Of a DNA stretch of 64,000 bases, positions 10,846 through 22,300 are shown piece after piece. A model generated the notes under the pieces. It was not told the DNA's origin. It saw only the letters and a program-made list of their open reading frames with translations, and ran no database searches. The DNA lies in the NCBI GenBank assembly GCA_021401465.1, contig JADDMT010000005.1:124001-188000 (forward strand), in the 5' to 3' direction. Positions within the stretch are counted from its first letter, which is position 1, and each line of letters starts with the position of its first letter. Position numbers and translations under genes: made by a program. The DNA comes from Teratosphaeria epicoccoides (lineage: Eukaryota > Ascomycota > Dothideomycetes > Mycosphaerellales > Teratosphaeriaceae).

Positions 10846-12087
10846 ATGGCGACCAACGCGATCAAGTTGCTCACAGGCAACAGTCATGGTCAACTGGCAA
10901 AGCTGGTTGCTGACAGGTGAGTTTATGCCGAGGTGGTCGATGGGCGGTGTTGGCGGTGACACAGCGGTGATGGCAACCTCATGGGCAACCACATGGCGGT
11001 CAATGGCATTCTCAATGCGTTAATTGCGAGGTCAAATATTCCTCAGCTACTGACTGGGGCATCAGACTGGGCATCGAGCTGGCAAAGGTGATGGTGCTCC
11101 AGTACTCCAATAATGAGAGCAGCATCTCCATTGGAGAGTCAGTGAGAGACGAAGACGGTAAGTTGATGCTCTGTACGCACAATCAAGCAATGCAGAACTG
11201 ATGAGGAGCACTATTGCTTAGTCTTCATTCTTCAGTCAACGTCCCCAGGCAATATCAATGACCACATTATGGAGCTCTTGATCCTCATCAACGCCTGCCG
11301 GACCGCCTCTGCCCGCCGCATTACGGCCGTCCTACCCAACTTTCCCTACGCGAGACAGGACAAGAAGGACAAATCTCGAGCACCCATCACCGCGAAGCTC
11401 ATGGCAAATATGTTGCAGACCGCGGGATGTAACCACGTCATCACCATGGACTTGCACGCCAGCCAAATCCAAGGTTTCTTCAACGTGCCGGTAGACAACC
11501 TGTACGCCGAGCCAAGCACACTGAGGTGGATTCGCGAGAATCTGGACGTCAAGAGCTGTGTCATAGTCTCACCCGATGCTGGCGGCGCCAAGCGGGCTAC
11601 CTCCATTGCTGATGCTCTCGATCTACAATTCGCCCTCATTCACAAGGAGCGTGCTCGTCCCAACGAAGTCAGTCGTATGGTTCTGGTAGGAGATGTGCAG
11701 GACAAGATCGCCATCATTGTCGATGACATGGCGGACACTTGCGGAACGCTTGTCAAGGCTGCAGACGTCGTTATGAACCACGGAGCTAAGGAGGCGATCG
11801 CGATTGTGACGCACGGCATCTTGAGCAGGGATGCTTGCGAGAAGTTGAACAAGAGCCAGCTGACTAAGCTGGTCGTTACGAATACCGTGCCGCATGAAGA
11901 GAAGAAGGCGAAGTGTGCGAAGATTGAGACTATCGACATCAGTCCGACGGTGAGTCATACGTAGCTGCCCCGAGTGTAGGTTAGGTGGAAGATGCTTATG
12001 ACGTTTGTACAGCTCGCGGAAGCCTGCAGGCGGACGCACAACGGCGAGTCTGTCTCCTTCCTGTTCAAGCATGCGCCCGTGGACTAG
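10846..12087 (+). CDS. Ribose-phosphate pyrophosphokinase (PRPP synthetase)
   Basis: Makes 5-phosphoribosyl-1-pyrophosphate from ribose 5-phosphate and ATP, feeding purine, pyrimidine, His, Trp and NAD synthesis in the cytosol. Exons are 10846-10916, 11066-11157, 11222-11949 and 12013-12087, giving 321 residues, the usual length. Seen motifs: the class I signature DLHASQIQGFFNVPVDN, the ATP/Mg region YARQDKKDKSRAPI, and the PRPP-binding loop IIVDDMADTCGTL. The first intron is 149 nt; the others are 64 and 63 nt. Fungi carry several PRS paralogues that form hetero-oligomers; this one has no long non-homologous insert, so it resembles the yeast Prs2/3/4 type. The reading frame stays open for 111 codons after the TAG stop. 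Confidence 0.95.
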
Positions 12088-12423
12088 AATGCCCGTGGCG
12101 GTCATGCGCGATACGGAGGTGGAGCACTTGGTGGCATCGGCACCGGTGGAATCGAAGTTCGAGTCTCGCCATTGGCTTTGCGTGGCAAGAGCGGCCCAAG
12201 TGCACTTGCCGCGATGAAACCACTCCCTCCCGCGCTTGCCAAAGATGCGCAGCCACAGCAAGATGAAAAGGCTATGACGAAGAAAACTGCAAGTGAGGCC
12301 GGCATAGCTTTGCTGGATTTTGGGTCACAAGCGGCTGCGTCTAATACCGGGAGATCATCCAACGACCACAGCGCCAGTTCACAGGATACATCGACAGAGA
12401 CTGGCCGAAGCGTCGCGACATAG
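12088..12423 (+). other. Open frame continuing in phase after the PRPP synthetase stop codon
   Basis: Directly after TAG (12085-12087) the same frame runs 111 codons to a second TAG. It begins NARGGHARYGGGALGG, is rich in Gly, Ala, Ser and Thr and ends GRSVAT, with no peroxisomal SKL-type tail. It could be a read-through or alternatively spliced extension, a decayed former C-terminus, or chance. No independent start or motif is seen. Confidence 0.3.
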
Positions 12424-14491
12424 CATGCGGATGACTCGCCCGGCTCGTTCGGTGCTGGTCTTACTTACACCAAGCACTACAATGTCGCTTTCTGCAGAGA
12501 CAGAAGGTTCAAACTCGCAAGAGGAGATCGCGACTGATACCGAAGACGGTGGGGTGTTTCTGACGACTAACATGAGTCCGTAGATGCATCATCTTGGGTG
12601 CGATTGTATGAGCAGAGCCTTGGAGTGCCTGCAGAAGAATGAAGTGCAGAAAGGGTCGAGCGACATTCAAGTACTGGACTCAAGTCAACTCCTCTCCGTA
12701 GTGAAACCACAAGCGATGATGATATTGCAATTCGCAGCTATCAAAAGGTGTCAAGCGGTCGAAATCTGGTGCGAGTAGAGTGCTGCGTTGACAGGTTGAC
12801 GCAGGCCATGTTAAGTCAACGCGCGTATCACTCCAGCCCCCATAGCAATGCTAACCTGCAGGATAATGAGAATGTATCACCGCTCGACTAATGCATGCCC
12901 AATATAACATGTGCCGTTTCTGGTGCACCTAAGACCCTTGACTGGTTCCCGAACGAATGCGCGTCCTTCACAGACTTTGTTGGCGGCCTGACCTTCCGAG
13001 CGTCGCGTGTCGACCACTGCCGACTATGCTTTGGCCTCTACCCTTCTCCCTCGCCTCTAACAGCTCTGTTGGGTATCCTTGTGGACACAGTTCATGGCGC
13101 CTGAAGTCAACGTCCCACATACGCAGGTTGATATGAGGTCGTTACACTTCCTGATGAGGCTTCCATGACCAGCGCCGTCACAATTGATCTGCGGCAAGGC
13201 CAAGCAAGGTCAGTGATGTGTACATCTTCACATTTTGGAGCTAATGCTCGCAAGGCAATATGAAAAGCGGTAAATTGGTAATGGGAGGCTACTCACGACA
13301 GAGTATCCATCCTGGCTACAGGCCTGTCACCGTCTAGTCAGCAGAGTCTCCTCTCACGGTTGCATCTGTTTATCCTGACTTACCGGCCCAGCAGTTTTGG
13401 GCTTACATTGTGCCTGCACAGTGGCTGCAAAGGCCGCCAACAGTAGCGTGAGGTTGAGACGCATCTTGGACTGAACTTAGTGTTTTCTCGCTTGTGGACA
13501 GGGGGGTTCCGCAATGGGAACCAGAACGAGCGTTGGGGCAGGCGGTATCATATACCTCACCCGATGCTCAGCCACGATCTCACGGCCGGATAGCTGCGGC
13601 GAGGATGTCTAGGAGTGAGGGATTGGCGTTGTTTGCTAAGCTTGACCTGGGGAACCGATCGCGATCCTCAATTCGACTCGACTTACAGCCGGATAGCTGC
13701 GGCGAGGATGTCTAGGAGTGAGGTATTGGCGTTGTTTGCCAAGCTTGACCTGGGGAACCGATCGCGATCTTCATTTCGACTCGACTTACAGACTGTTCGC
13801 ACATCCGTACTTAGCTCTAATATGGAACCTGAGGCAAGGGCGTCGGCAAGAGAGATACTGGATGCGCCGTGGTATCATAGCGAATAGATGGGCTGGAAAG
13901 ATCCTGACGTCTTGCTGGGCGTGCACTTACCCTCCCACTTGGGAAGGCGACGAGGCTACTTGAGCGGTTGGGAAAGTAGAGAGCTACGTACGTTATACCA
14001 AGCTAATCTACATGTCTTTCAGGCCTCTTTGCGATCAGGCCTAGTACTGCGGCGGCGATACAATGAGTGATTGAAAAGTCAACCAATTAGTCAAACACTT
14101 GACACATCCGACTGCTTAGCACCACACCTGACCGCTCTTGATGCGGCTGACTGCTTGTCAGCACAATCGATGGCTCGTTGATATGGATCACCGTCTGACG
14201 ATACATTCGACTTTGAAGCATCTCGTCAAGCTTCGACTCGACTTGTCAGCCAGTTGACCGGTTGGTCGGCCGATGCAATGACTGGATGTGACGTTGGCAC
14301 ACGGCGGAGAGCAACAATGTATAGTGATCTGCCTCTCACATCTCATTTATAGATGGAAACAATGCGAACGTCGAGGCGTGACTCGACATTCAACGTGTGC
14401 AGTGTATTTCATCCAGCGGTGTGTCTATACCGAATCAATCGGCTCCAGTCGATTGGCGAAATTCCAGGTACATAGGTCCAATCAGCTGTTG
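12424..14491. other. Gene-poor region
   Basis: About 2 kb with only short frames in several phases, none with a motif or plausible splice structure. It contains the 103-bp tandem duplication at 13585-13790. The rest appears to be intergenic or decayed sequence. Confidence 0.5.
13585..13790. repeat. Tandem duplication, two copies of 103 bp
   Basis: Copy one is 13585-13687 and copy two 13688-13790. They abut exactly, have equal length and differ at only four positions by eye (about 96% identity). They start GCCGGATAGCTGCGGCGAGG and end CGACTCGACTTACA. No terminal inverted repeats or coding motif are visible. The close match suggests a recent duplication. Confidence 0.9.
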
Positions 14492-15646
14492 ATGATTATG
14501 AACGCGATGTCTTTCGAGCAGTCCCGTCTCCACCCTTACAGCGGTCTGTACAGCACACAGTCGGCTTACAGAGCTGCAATTAATGGCGCTCCAGACAAAC
14601 CACATCCGTCGCTCCGAACAGAGCAGCGAGGTAGACATGGTCGAGCAGCTCATCAGCCCGGGCCAGCGCCGCTACCACTTACGACACAGCCTCGTATATT
14701 TACGCCAAGTAAGAAATGCGGACGATCTGCTGTATCCTCCAACAGACGTAATGCCGGCCTACAAGCTTTGTACCCTGAAGGGCCCGTCGTTGGAGGGATG
14801 AAAACACTAGAGCCTTGCATTGGCCAAGCGAAGATCGCAGATGCAGCTCCAGCAAAGCGGACTGCTGGGCTTGCTCCGAGAGTGAGGGATGTGACGCTGC
14901 AAGGAGCTGGAGCACTGCCAACGTACGCTGCAGATGTGTTTGAGCATCCAGATTTGGTTCCAAAGCCACTCAACGTACGGACTAAGGTGGTGTTGCAAGG
15001 TCAAGGGAGGCTGAACGAGAAGCTCCTATTCCCAAACAGAGAGCACGATTCTGCTGATATTGCACAGCTCTTCGTATATGCATGCGACGCTTTCTCGCCG
15101 TCATGTTGGCTGCTACAGAACGACGAAGAACAGCGCACGCCGGTGAACACCGCAGCAGCTCGGCCAAGACGTCAGCAGCGGACTCCACCGACATCCTACA
15201 GATCAAATAGTGGGTTGGTGTCGCACACTCGGAAAGCCTTGCTGGCCGCAGATCTCTTTGAGCATCCACGATCAGCGCCTGCTCCACCGCAACCCAAGGC
15301 CAGGCAGTACCCGCGATTGTCGGCAAGCACGCTTGACTTGTATGCAAAAGTTTCGGCGGGGCCATACGCGCGGCAGATGGCGTTCAACGAGACTAAGCCG
15401 TTGCCTGCCGCGCCTCCAGCCTCTGCGGCAATGCATGGAGTTGAGACTCGGCATTGGATAGGACCAAGACGACACTCGACAAAGCCGAGCGATTTGAACA
15501 CTCCAACGATTGATGCTGCTCGGGACGAGCAACAAAAATGTGTGCCAGTCCTCGAGGGCAAGCCCAGAGGCAGGAGGCGAACTACGATCGGCGAAAGTGT
15601 AAGGTGCTGGGCCAGGTCTTTTGTTGATAGTTTCAGACATCATTGA
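14492..15646 (+). CDS. Hypothetical protein with repeated AADxFEHP motif
   Basis: Single open frame; the first in-frame ATG is 14492 (another follows at 14507, MSFEQSRLHPYSGLYS). It would give about 384 residues. No known domain is recognised. The motif AAD(V/L)FEHP occurs twice, at residues 146-153 and 252-259, each followed by a proline-containing segment, which hints at a duplicated short linear motif. The protein is basic, rich in Pro, Ala, Arg and Ser, with a basic C-terminus (RGRRRTTIGESVRCW). No signal peptide or membrane span. The frame extends upstream of 14492 without an ATG, so a 5' exon is possible. Confidence 0.55.
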   Translation: MIMNAMSFEQSRLHPYSGLYSTQSAYRAAINGAPDKPHPSLRTEQRGRHGRAAHQPGPAPLPLTTQPRIFTPSKKCGRSAVSSNRRNAGLQALYPEGPVVGGMKTLEPCIGQAKIADAAPAKRTAGLAPRVRDVTLQGAGALPTYAADVFEHPDLVPKPLNVRTKVVLQGQGRLNEKLLFPNREHDSADIAQLFVYACDAFSPSCWLLQNDEEQRTPVNTAAARPRRQQRTPPTSYRSNSGLVSHTRKALLAADLFEHPRSAPAPPQPKARQYPRLSASTLDLYAKVSAGPYARQMAFNETKPLPAAPPASAAMHGVETRHWIGPRRHSTKPSDLNTPTIDAARDEQQKCVPVLEGKPRGRRRTTIGESVRCWARSFVDSFRHH

Positions 15647-16343
15647 GCACAGTTGTGGCGGGTACGAGATGCATCTCCTGTTGAAGTAGGAAGAGGTTTT
15701 GGTCAATAGCGCATGCGTCAGCTCCGTGATTCATAACCAGGTGGAATGCAACAAGGCAGCGTCCCAACATTAGCCCTGTATTTTGTCATGTGCATCGGGT
15801 TTCATACATCCTTTTCGCTGAGTCGTGCTTCTGCTTCCCGGCATCTGATGGCTTTGTCGCGTTAGGGCCCTCTCCGTCATTCTCTCTTACAGCGCACGGG
15901 TGATTTCAACGTCTCTCAATGTCGTTAGTGCCCTTGGGGCTGCCAAGGTTTGATTAGCTAAGCCTTGATCAGCCCCACGTTCATTATGTCATGCAGGTCT
16001 TGTCTTTCCCAACCTGGAAGCTAAGGTACCTGTAGGTTCGAGACATCACGACGCGAAGCGCGTCAATTTGTTCGCGGTCGTCAAGTTTCACTGTCGAACC
16101 TCCAGATCACACGCCATTACATGTATTGATGGGCGTCCAGAATTTGCAGCGCGGCGTCTTCAGCTTTCACGTGCGCGCTGGCTATTACGCGTGGCCGCAA
16201 GTGCAGCTGCTCAGGGCAAGGTCGCAAGGCTCAGGCCAGGCAGCGGGGCCTAAACAATATTCACTACATGTACATTTATTTCAACACTTTCACCTGCCTC
16301 CGACCCACACGCGACATCCAGATCAGGCAGTCGCAACTGCCAC
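15647..16343. other. Intergenic, no gene seen
   Basis: About 700 bases upstream of the large ubiquitin hydrolase gene; it should hold that promoter. Only short motif-less frames. Confidence 0.5.
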
Positions 16344-19300
16344 ATGGCGCCGACAAACTCGCCGCCCCGCGACGAGGCAACCGACGCCAATCCCGAAGCA
16401 TCACGCAAACGAGCACGACTAAGCAACGAGCCGCAGTCACTGGAGCCTGTTCGCATTGAGGCTCTCGCACCTGAGGACGTCGGCGTGACTTCCAACGATG
16501 TGATACAGATCGAGGACGAAGAGCTCGGCATGGACCAACAAATACCATTCCACCTATCGTTTCAACAGCACTGCAACGACTGCAAGTGGCAGACGGCAGA
16601 TGGGTCAGAACTGCTGGACACCCTTTCCAAATCCTTCAAGACTACATACTTGGAACCAAGCCATTTCAAGTGCGTCGCCGACTGGCTTGCGTTCCAAGAC
16701 TTCAATTCTGGGACCATATTCGGCGTCGATACCGAATCACCGGCTGCCAGAGACCATGACGCTGAGGATTTGTTTCTCGGCTGCTTTGCTACATTTGCAA
16801 TCAAGGTCGTATGCCAGGACCAGATCTTTGCGCCGAACCCGGCGGACCTGCAAGCACTCCGCGCAAACGTCTTCCACTTTGCTATCAACCTCATGCCACT
16901 GGCCATGCGCGTGATCAAGGAGCTACCGGAATTGATCAAGTACAAACTTGCTCAGCCTACCCGCAAGGACTCCAAACAGGAGCCTAGGAGAGTGCAGAAT
17001 GTTGAGATACACAGCTTGAACTTCGTCAGGCTGATGCACTCACTTCTCGTCCTGAATAACAGAAATGCAAGACATCTGTTTGTGGATTTCGAAATATCTC
17101 CAAGGGACATTCGAGAAAACTTCGAGCGTCTTATACGGAATGAAGCTGAGCCTGACGAGTCAAAGGACGACGTATCGTCGTGTGTGGCATCTTTAGTCAG
17201 CATATTTGGAGATTTGGCAGCGCATGAAAGCGAGATCAAGGATGCCTGGCGACACATGAGCTTTGTGCTCAATACGATGAGTGCTTCTCTCAGCATCAAC
17301 AATCCATGCCAACAGGATCACAGCGCCCTTGCTCTGGTGGATTTGGTCAACAATCTGATCTTGAATCGGATATCCGAGAAGCATCCGCGCGCGTTGCCGC
17401 GGGACTTTCATTACACAGTAGTGAGCACCTGCGGTGAGATTATCAAGCGTACCGTGGAGTTTTACGACGGTTCTACATACGGCACTAACTTCGATGCGTG
17501 TTTCGGGGTTTACAAACGCGTCATTCAGGGCGAGGATGACTATTTACTCGCTGTCGACTCTATGAATGCGGAGTCCTTGGCAAGCCTGTGCGAAGGTCAA
17601 GATAAGGTGGCTTCATCTCTGTTGCGTGCTGTATGGACATTGAAGTCCTACAAGAGCTATGTCTTCAGCTCCATCATGGATATTCGGAGCATTGGCATGA
17701 CTCAACTCAGCATTGCACTTGGGCAGTATCTTGAAACGAAAACGCCGGTGCAAGGTCCTCTGTTGGCCTACGCAGGACGATATCTGCAGGCGCAAAACAT
17801 CACCAGGTACATCTTTAGCGCCGACTCGCACGCCAGCATCGTCGGTGCCAGCAACGATATCATCGGCTTCTTGGCACAGACTGGCAAGTACACGAACAAG
17901 GACACTGACATCATTTGGCAATCGTGCACGGCCAGCGTCGAAGCCGACTTTGCCAAAGCGTCGTTCGGCGTCCTCCAACATGTCTGTCAGTTCATGGACT
18001 ACGACCAGCTACTCTACGTGTTAGAGCAAGTCAAGCAAACGTCAGTCTTCACATTGGCGTCCAACACTGCTGCGGTTGACACGCTTGCTGTCGTCTTCCG
18101 CTCTCTGGAATTCGCCTCGCATCCTGACATGGACCAGTCTCGGCGCTTGCAACCTTCTGCATATTGTCTGGACTTGTTGTATGCAATATACGACGAGGGC
18201 CGCACCAGTGTTCACCAACAGCTTTCCCATGTTCTCATTGCTCAGCTTACATACTACGTCAAAATGTTCTCCTTCGATCACAAGATTCGCTTGATCGCCA
18301 ATTGCCTCGCCTCGATTCGGAGCCGTGAAGTCAGTCAGGATGTTACCGCTGGCATCGAGGTCGTGGCTTTCATCATCACAGAGTCACAGCTTTCCACTGA
18401 GGAGGCGTCAAGCATTCTGGATCTTATGTCTCCGCATGTTCAAATAGCCCAATTCGCAGAGTTCGTGAAAAAGCTCAGGTCTGGCAAAGATCTTGGAATC
18501 GCCAATATGCAGCTCGCGTGGATTGCACGAGTACGGCTCATTGTCGGGCTGCTTGCGCTGCAGTCACCGAGCGATTCACCGCGCGAGATCGAGGACGTGC
18601 TTTTCGATCATCTGCTGGGATCAAATGCTCTAGACAATACAGCCAGAGATGTCGCTTGGGTCGAACTCCAGGCACTGTGTCACAAACGTAACCTGGCCGC
18701 GGTTGCGTGTCGGCTCATGGAGTATTACATGCAAGTCCGGGTCCCGCGTCTGCCAGCACAGTTCGTCACTCCGGCCCTGATCGAGCAAATGGCGCGCGAA
18801 GGCCTTGATACGAGCCCGGAAATTCGAATGCGTGATAACATCTTTTCGACACTCGTCCGAGTCGCGAGCACGAGCCTGGATCAGCAGACGTCGATCGCAG
18901 CGGCACATGCAGTCTCGAGACTACTGTTTGAGTTCAGAGAAGCGAAGGACGATCCACGCGTACTTGTTGACTGTCAACGAGACTGGGTACGTCAGTTCAT
19001 TAATACGATGACCATTGAGTGCCCATCCGACCGGCTAGCAGACGACGTGTTGGCCTCAAGTGTCATTCAGAGGCTCAATTTCCTCAGTCACATTCATCAT
19101 GTCAGTAACCAGCTCGGCCTACATGCGCAGCAGACTCCTTGTGGCGATATTGTCGTCGAGGACGCGGCAGATGTCCATCGACTGGAGATTTTCGCGCAGT
19201 ACGCTCGTCCAGGTGCATCGGCGACCGCTCCGCAAAAGGTCAAAGTCGTTGCAGCCGTTGGAACTACATTGAAGAAGATGGCTACAGCCCTCGAACAGTG

Positions 19301-22300
19301 TACAGAAGCGGCGCACAATCGCGTGATCTTCGCAGGCAAACTTTGGGATCCGAACGTCAATGGTCAAACCACGCTCGAGGAGATAGGCCTCTTCAACTCG
19401 GCTACGATCATTGTCTCTCCCCGGTACACATTCAGCCTCAATGTTGGCGATGTGTTTGAATGTGTGAACCCTGTCGAGCAGGCCTTGTTGGAGAGTTACG
19501 ATTCCTTGGAGCTGTATATTCTGCAAGGACCATCTAGCATCCAAGCTCCTCTCTTCAACTTCTTGACCTCGCTGAAGCCGTCGCCACAAGCTCGGAATCG
19601 AGTCACCAACCTCACCGCGACCGCGCAGGACCTGTTCCCAAATGATCGAATCGGCGAGACCGTTTATTCGATCTCCGTGCTCAGTCGTCAACTGGAGGAT
19701 CACGCACGTCTCGGCGTCGTTGACACAGCATTTGTGCTGAAAAGCACCCGCTTGATTGTGTCTTTATTCATGGACTCTTCTCGGGATCTAGATGTGTGTT
19801 TGTTGGGGAACATGGCTGAAGCAATGTGCAAATTTCTGCAAAGTCTGTCATCAGCCCGGCACATTGAGGCTGCTCTTGCGGCGAAAGACGTTAACGGCCC
19901 TACAGGGAGACCAGAGTCTGCGACAACACTGAAATTCTTCGAAGATCCGCCAGGCTTCGCTGCGCGAATGGTCGATGTCCTCACAATAATTCTGCGAGGC
20001 GCATGCCCTCCAAATCTTGAGCAAACCCGCTCACTGGCCGTGCAGAAGCTGTACAGCGCTCTGACCGATGCTTTTCGAGCGGACACTGCCGTCTGGACCG
20101 AGTTCACCGCGCACCCCTCAGTTCAGCCCTTGCACTCTCAGCTGCTACTGGATGATTGCACAGACACATCTGTCACGGTTGCGAACGCTATCAAGCTCTT
20201 CTGCTGTGATGAGCAGGCACCCTCGGACGCTGCAGAACGCTTTTGGAGAATGCTGTCCGAAGTCGCGCTTGGACCAGCACTGCAGAAGCCAGCATATGCT
20301 GGTGCATGCTTCAGCTTAGCGACCGAAGTCCTGAGTCGCAACACGGCTTTGAACTCCGATGAACCTGGTATCCGGGCCTTGGTGGAACGCATTTTGAGTG
20401 AGATCTGGAAGTACCAGCACACCGAAGCACCAAATCTGCCCCTGTCTGATAAGGGCTTGACAGGTCTGTTGCGGATGTTGCAGTGCGCGATCACCATGCT
20501 CAAATCGTTTAAGAAGCCGCTGCTCCTCCACGACTTGCCGACGAGACTATTCGACCAGCTCCTCTTCACCAGCCAAGAGGACCGTCTGCCGTTAGTACAT
20601 GAGGAATCACGCGGTCTGGTCCTTGAAGTCATCAAGACCAGCTGCGAGTCTGCTGCCGATTTTCAGGGTGTCGCGCAACGGGTAGTGGGAGCGATTTCTT
20701 CAGACAATACACCTCCGAGAATGCCATTTCCGGGCGTCGATTCTTTTCTTCGAGATCCGAAGATCTGTACTGGTCTGCTGAATCTCGGCATGACTTGCTA
20801 CATGAATTCCTTGGTACAGCAGCTTTACGCCAATCTTGCCTTCCGCAAGTTTATCTTCGATGTACCGATCGTCGACCCCGCAAAGCAGGTCATACTGGAG
20901 CAGGTCAAGGTCCTTTTCCTCCATATGCAGGAAGGCACCGAGATTGCTGCCAATACGTCGCATTTGTGCCAGGTGCTGAGTATCAATACCGGCAGCATGG
21001 AAGATGTACACGACTTCTACACCACCTTTCTCAACAAGCTTGAGGAGAGTATGCCCAACGATGACAGCAAAAAGACGTTCGAGAAGTTCTACACCGGACG
21101 TATGCACGAGCAGATCAAAGGTAGTTGCGGCCACGTCTCTGGACCGACGACACCGTTCACAGAGATTGCTGCCACGGTGAAGAACAAGGACAGCTTAGAG
21201 GACAGCATGTCCGAGTTCGTTCAGGGCGAACCAATGATGGGGTCGAACCAATACCGATGCAGCACTTGCAACAAGTCAGATGGTAAGCTGGTCGACGCCA
21301 TGAAACGCACGTGCCTGGTGGACGTGCCTGACAATTTGACGTTCTGCCTGAAGCGCGGCGATTGGGACCCGATGCTAGGCTACCAAAGCAAGATCAATGA
21401 CCGCTTTGAGTTTCCGCAGTCGCTGGACATGTCCAGGTACAAACAAGAACACCTTGAGCACGGCGAGGGTAGTGTCGAGTCTGACATGTTCGAGCTTGTT
21501 GGAGTCATTGTTCACCTAGGCTCGTTGCAGGCTGGTCATTACTGGTCATATGTTCGGCTTGGAGGCACGCACCAGTGGATGCAGGTCGAAGATGCTCGGG
21601 CACATCTCGTCGAAGGTGGGTTTGATACTATTCGGGACGAATGCTTCGGCAGTCGGATGCTTAACGGGCATTTCAAGACCACCAATGGCTATGTCGTGTT
21701 TTACAGACGTCAAAGTGCTCTCCGAGACGAGACAGTACTTATTCGCCGACCGAACAGTAGCTCGCCGGAGGCCAGCGCGTACCCGCCAAAGGTTGCAGTA
21801 TCCGCCAGCCTGATGCAATCAGTTGCGGCGAACAACAACTGGCGCTACAAGGTTGCGAACCTTTACGGCGATCAAATGGCGAAATTTTTGGAATGGCTCA
21901 TCGACGTGTATCCAGTGTGCGACGCTAGCGTAGATGGAGCCAAGAGCGAGAAGAGCAGCGACGCCGGATCAGAATCTCGACGCTTGTCCGGTGTCGAGCA
22001 GTCGAACAAGGGTGGCGATGCCGTGATGGCAGACTCGCCTCTTGATGGTCAGGTTCTGAGCAGACATGCACTGGATATGCCAGCCGCTTCCGAGCACCTG
22101 GCGACATTGGCTGCACTGTGCAGCAAGTACTTCATGCACCTGGTCATGAGGGACGAAAAGTCACATCAACGAAAATTAGAGGCGTCTAACCAGTGCATCA
22201 ACTCCGCGGTCTCGCGCCATGGTGGCGTTTTAGCAAGGTCAATGTTAGATGACATGGTCGATGATGGCCAATATCTGCAGCTCATGTGGATTTCAAACAT

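Noticed and set aside
12102..12362. Minus-strand frame with a hydrophobic stretch (SLAVFFVIAFSSCCG)
   Set aside because: It is antisense to the in-frame extension of the PRPP synthetase and has no upstream promoter space or homologous feel; the hydrophobic stretch mirrors Lys/Glu codons of the other strand.
13585..13790. The tandem duplication as a transposable-element end or coding repeat
   Set aside because: The units abut exactly, lack inverted ends and target-site duplications, and the frames across them (with stops in each phase) do not form a repeated protein motif.
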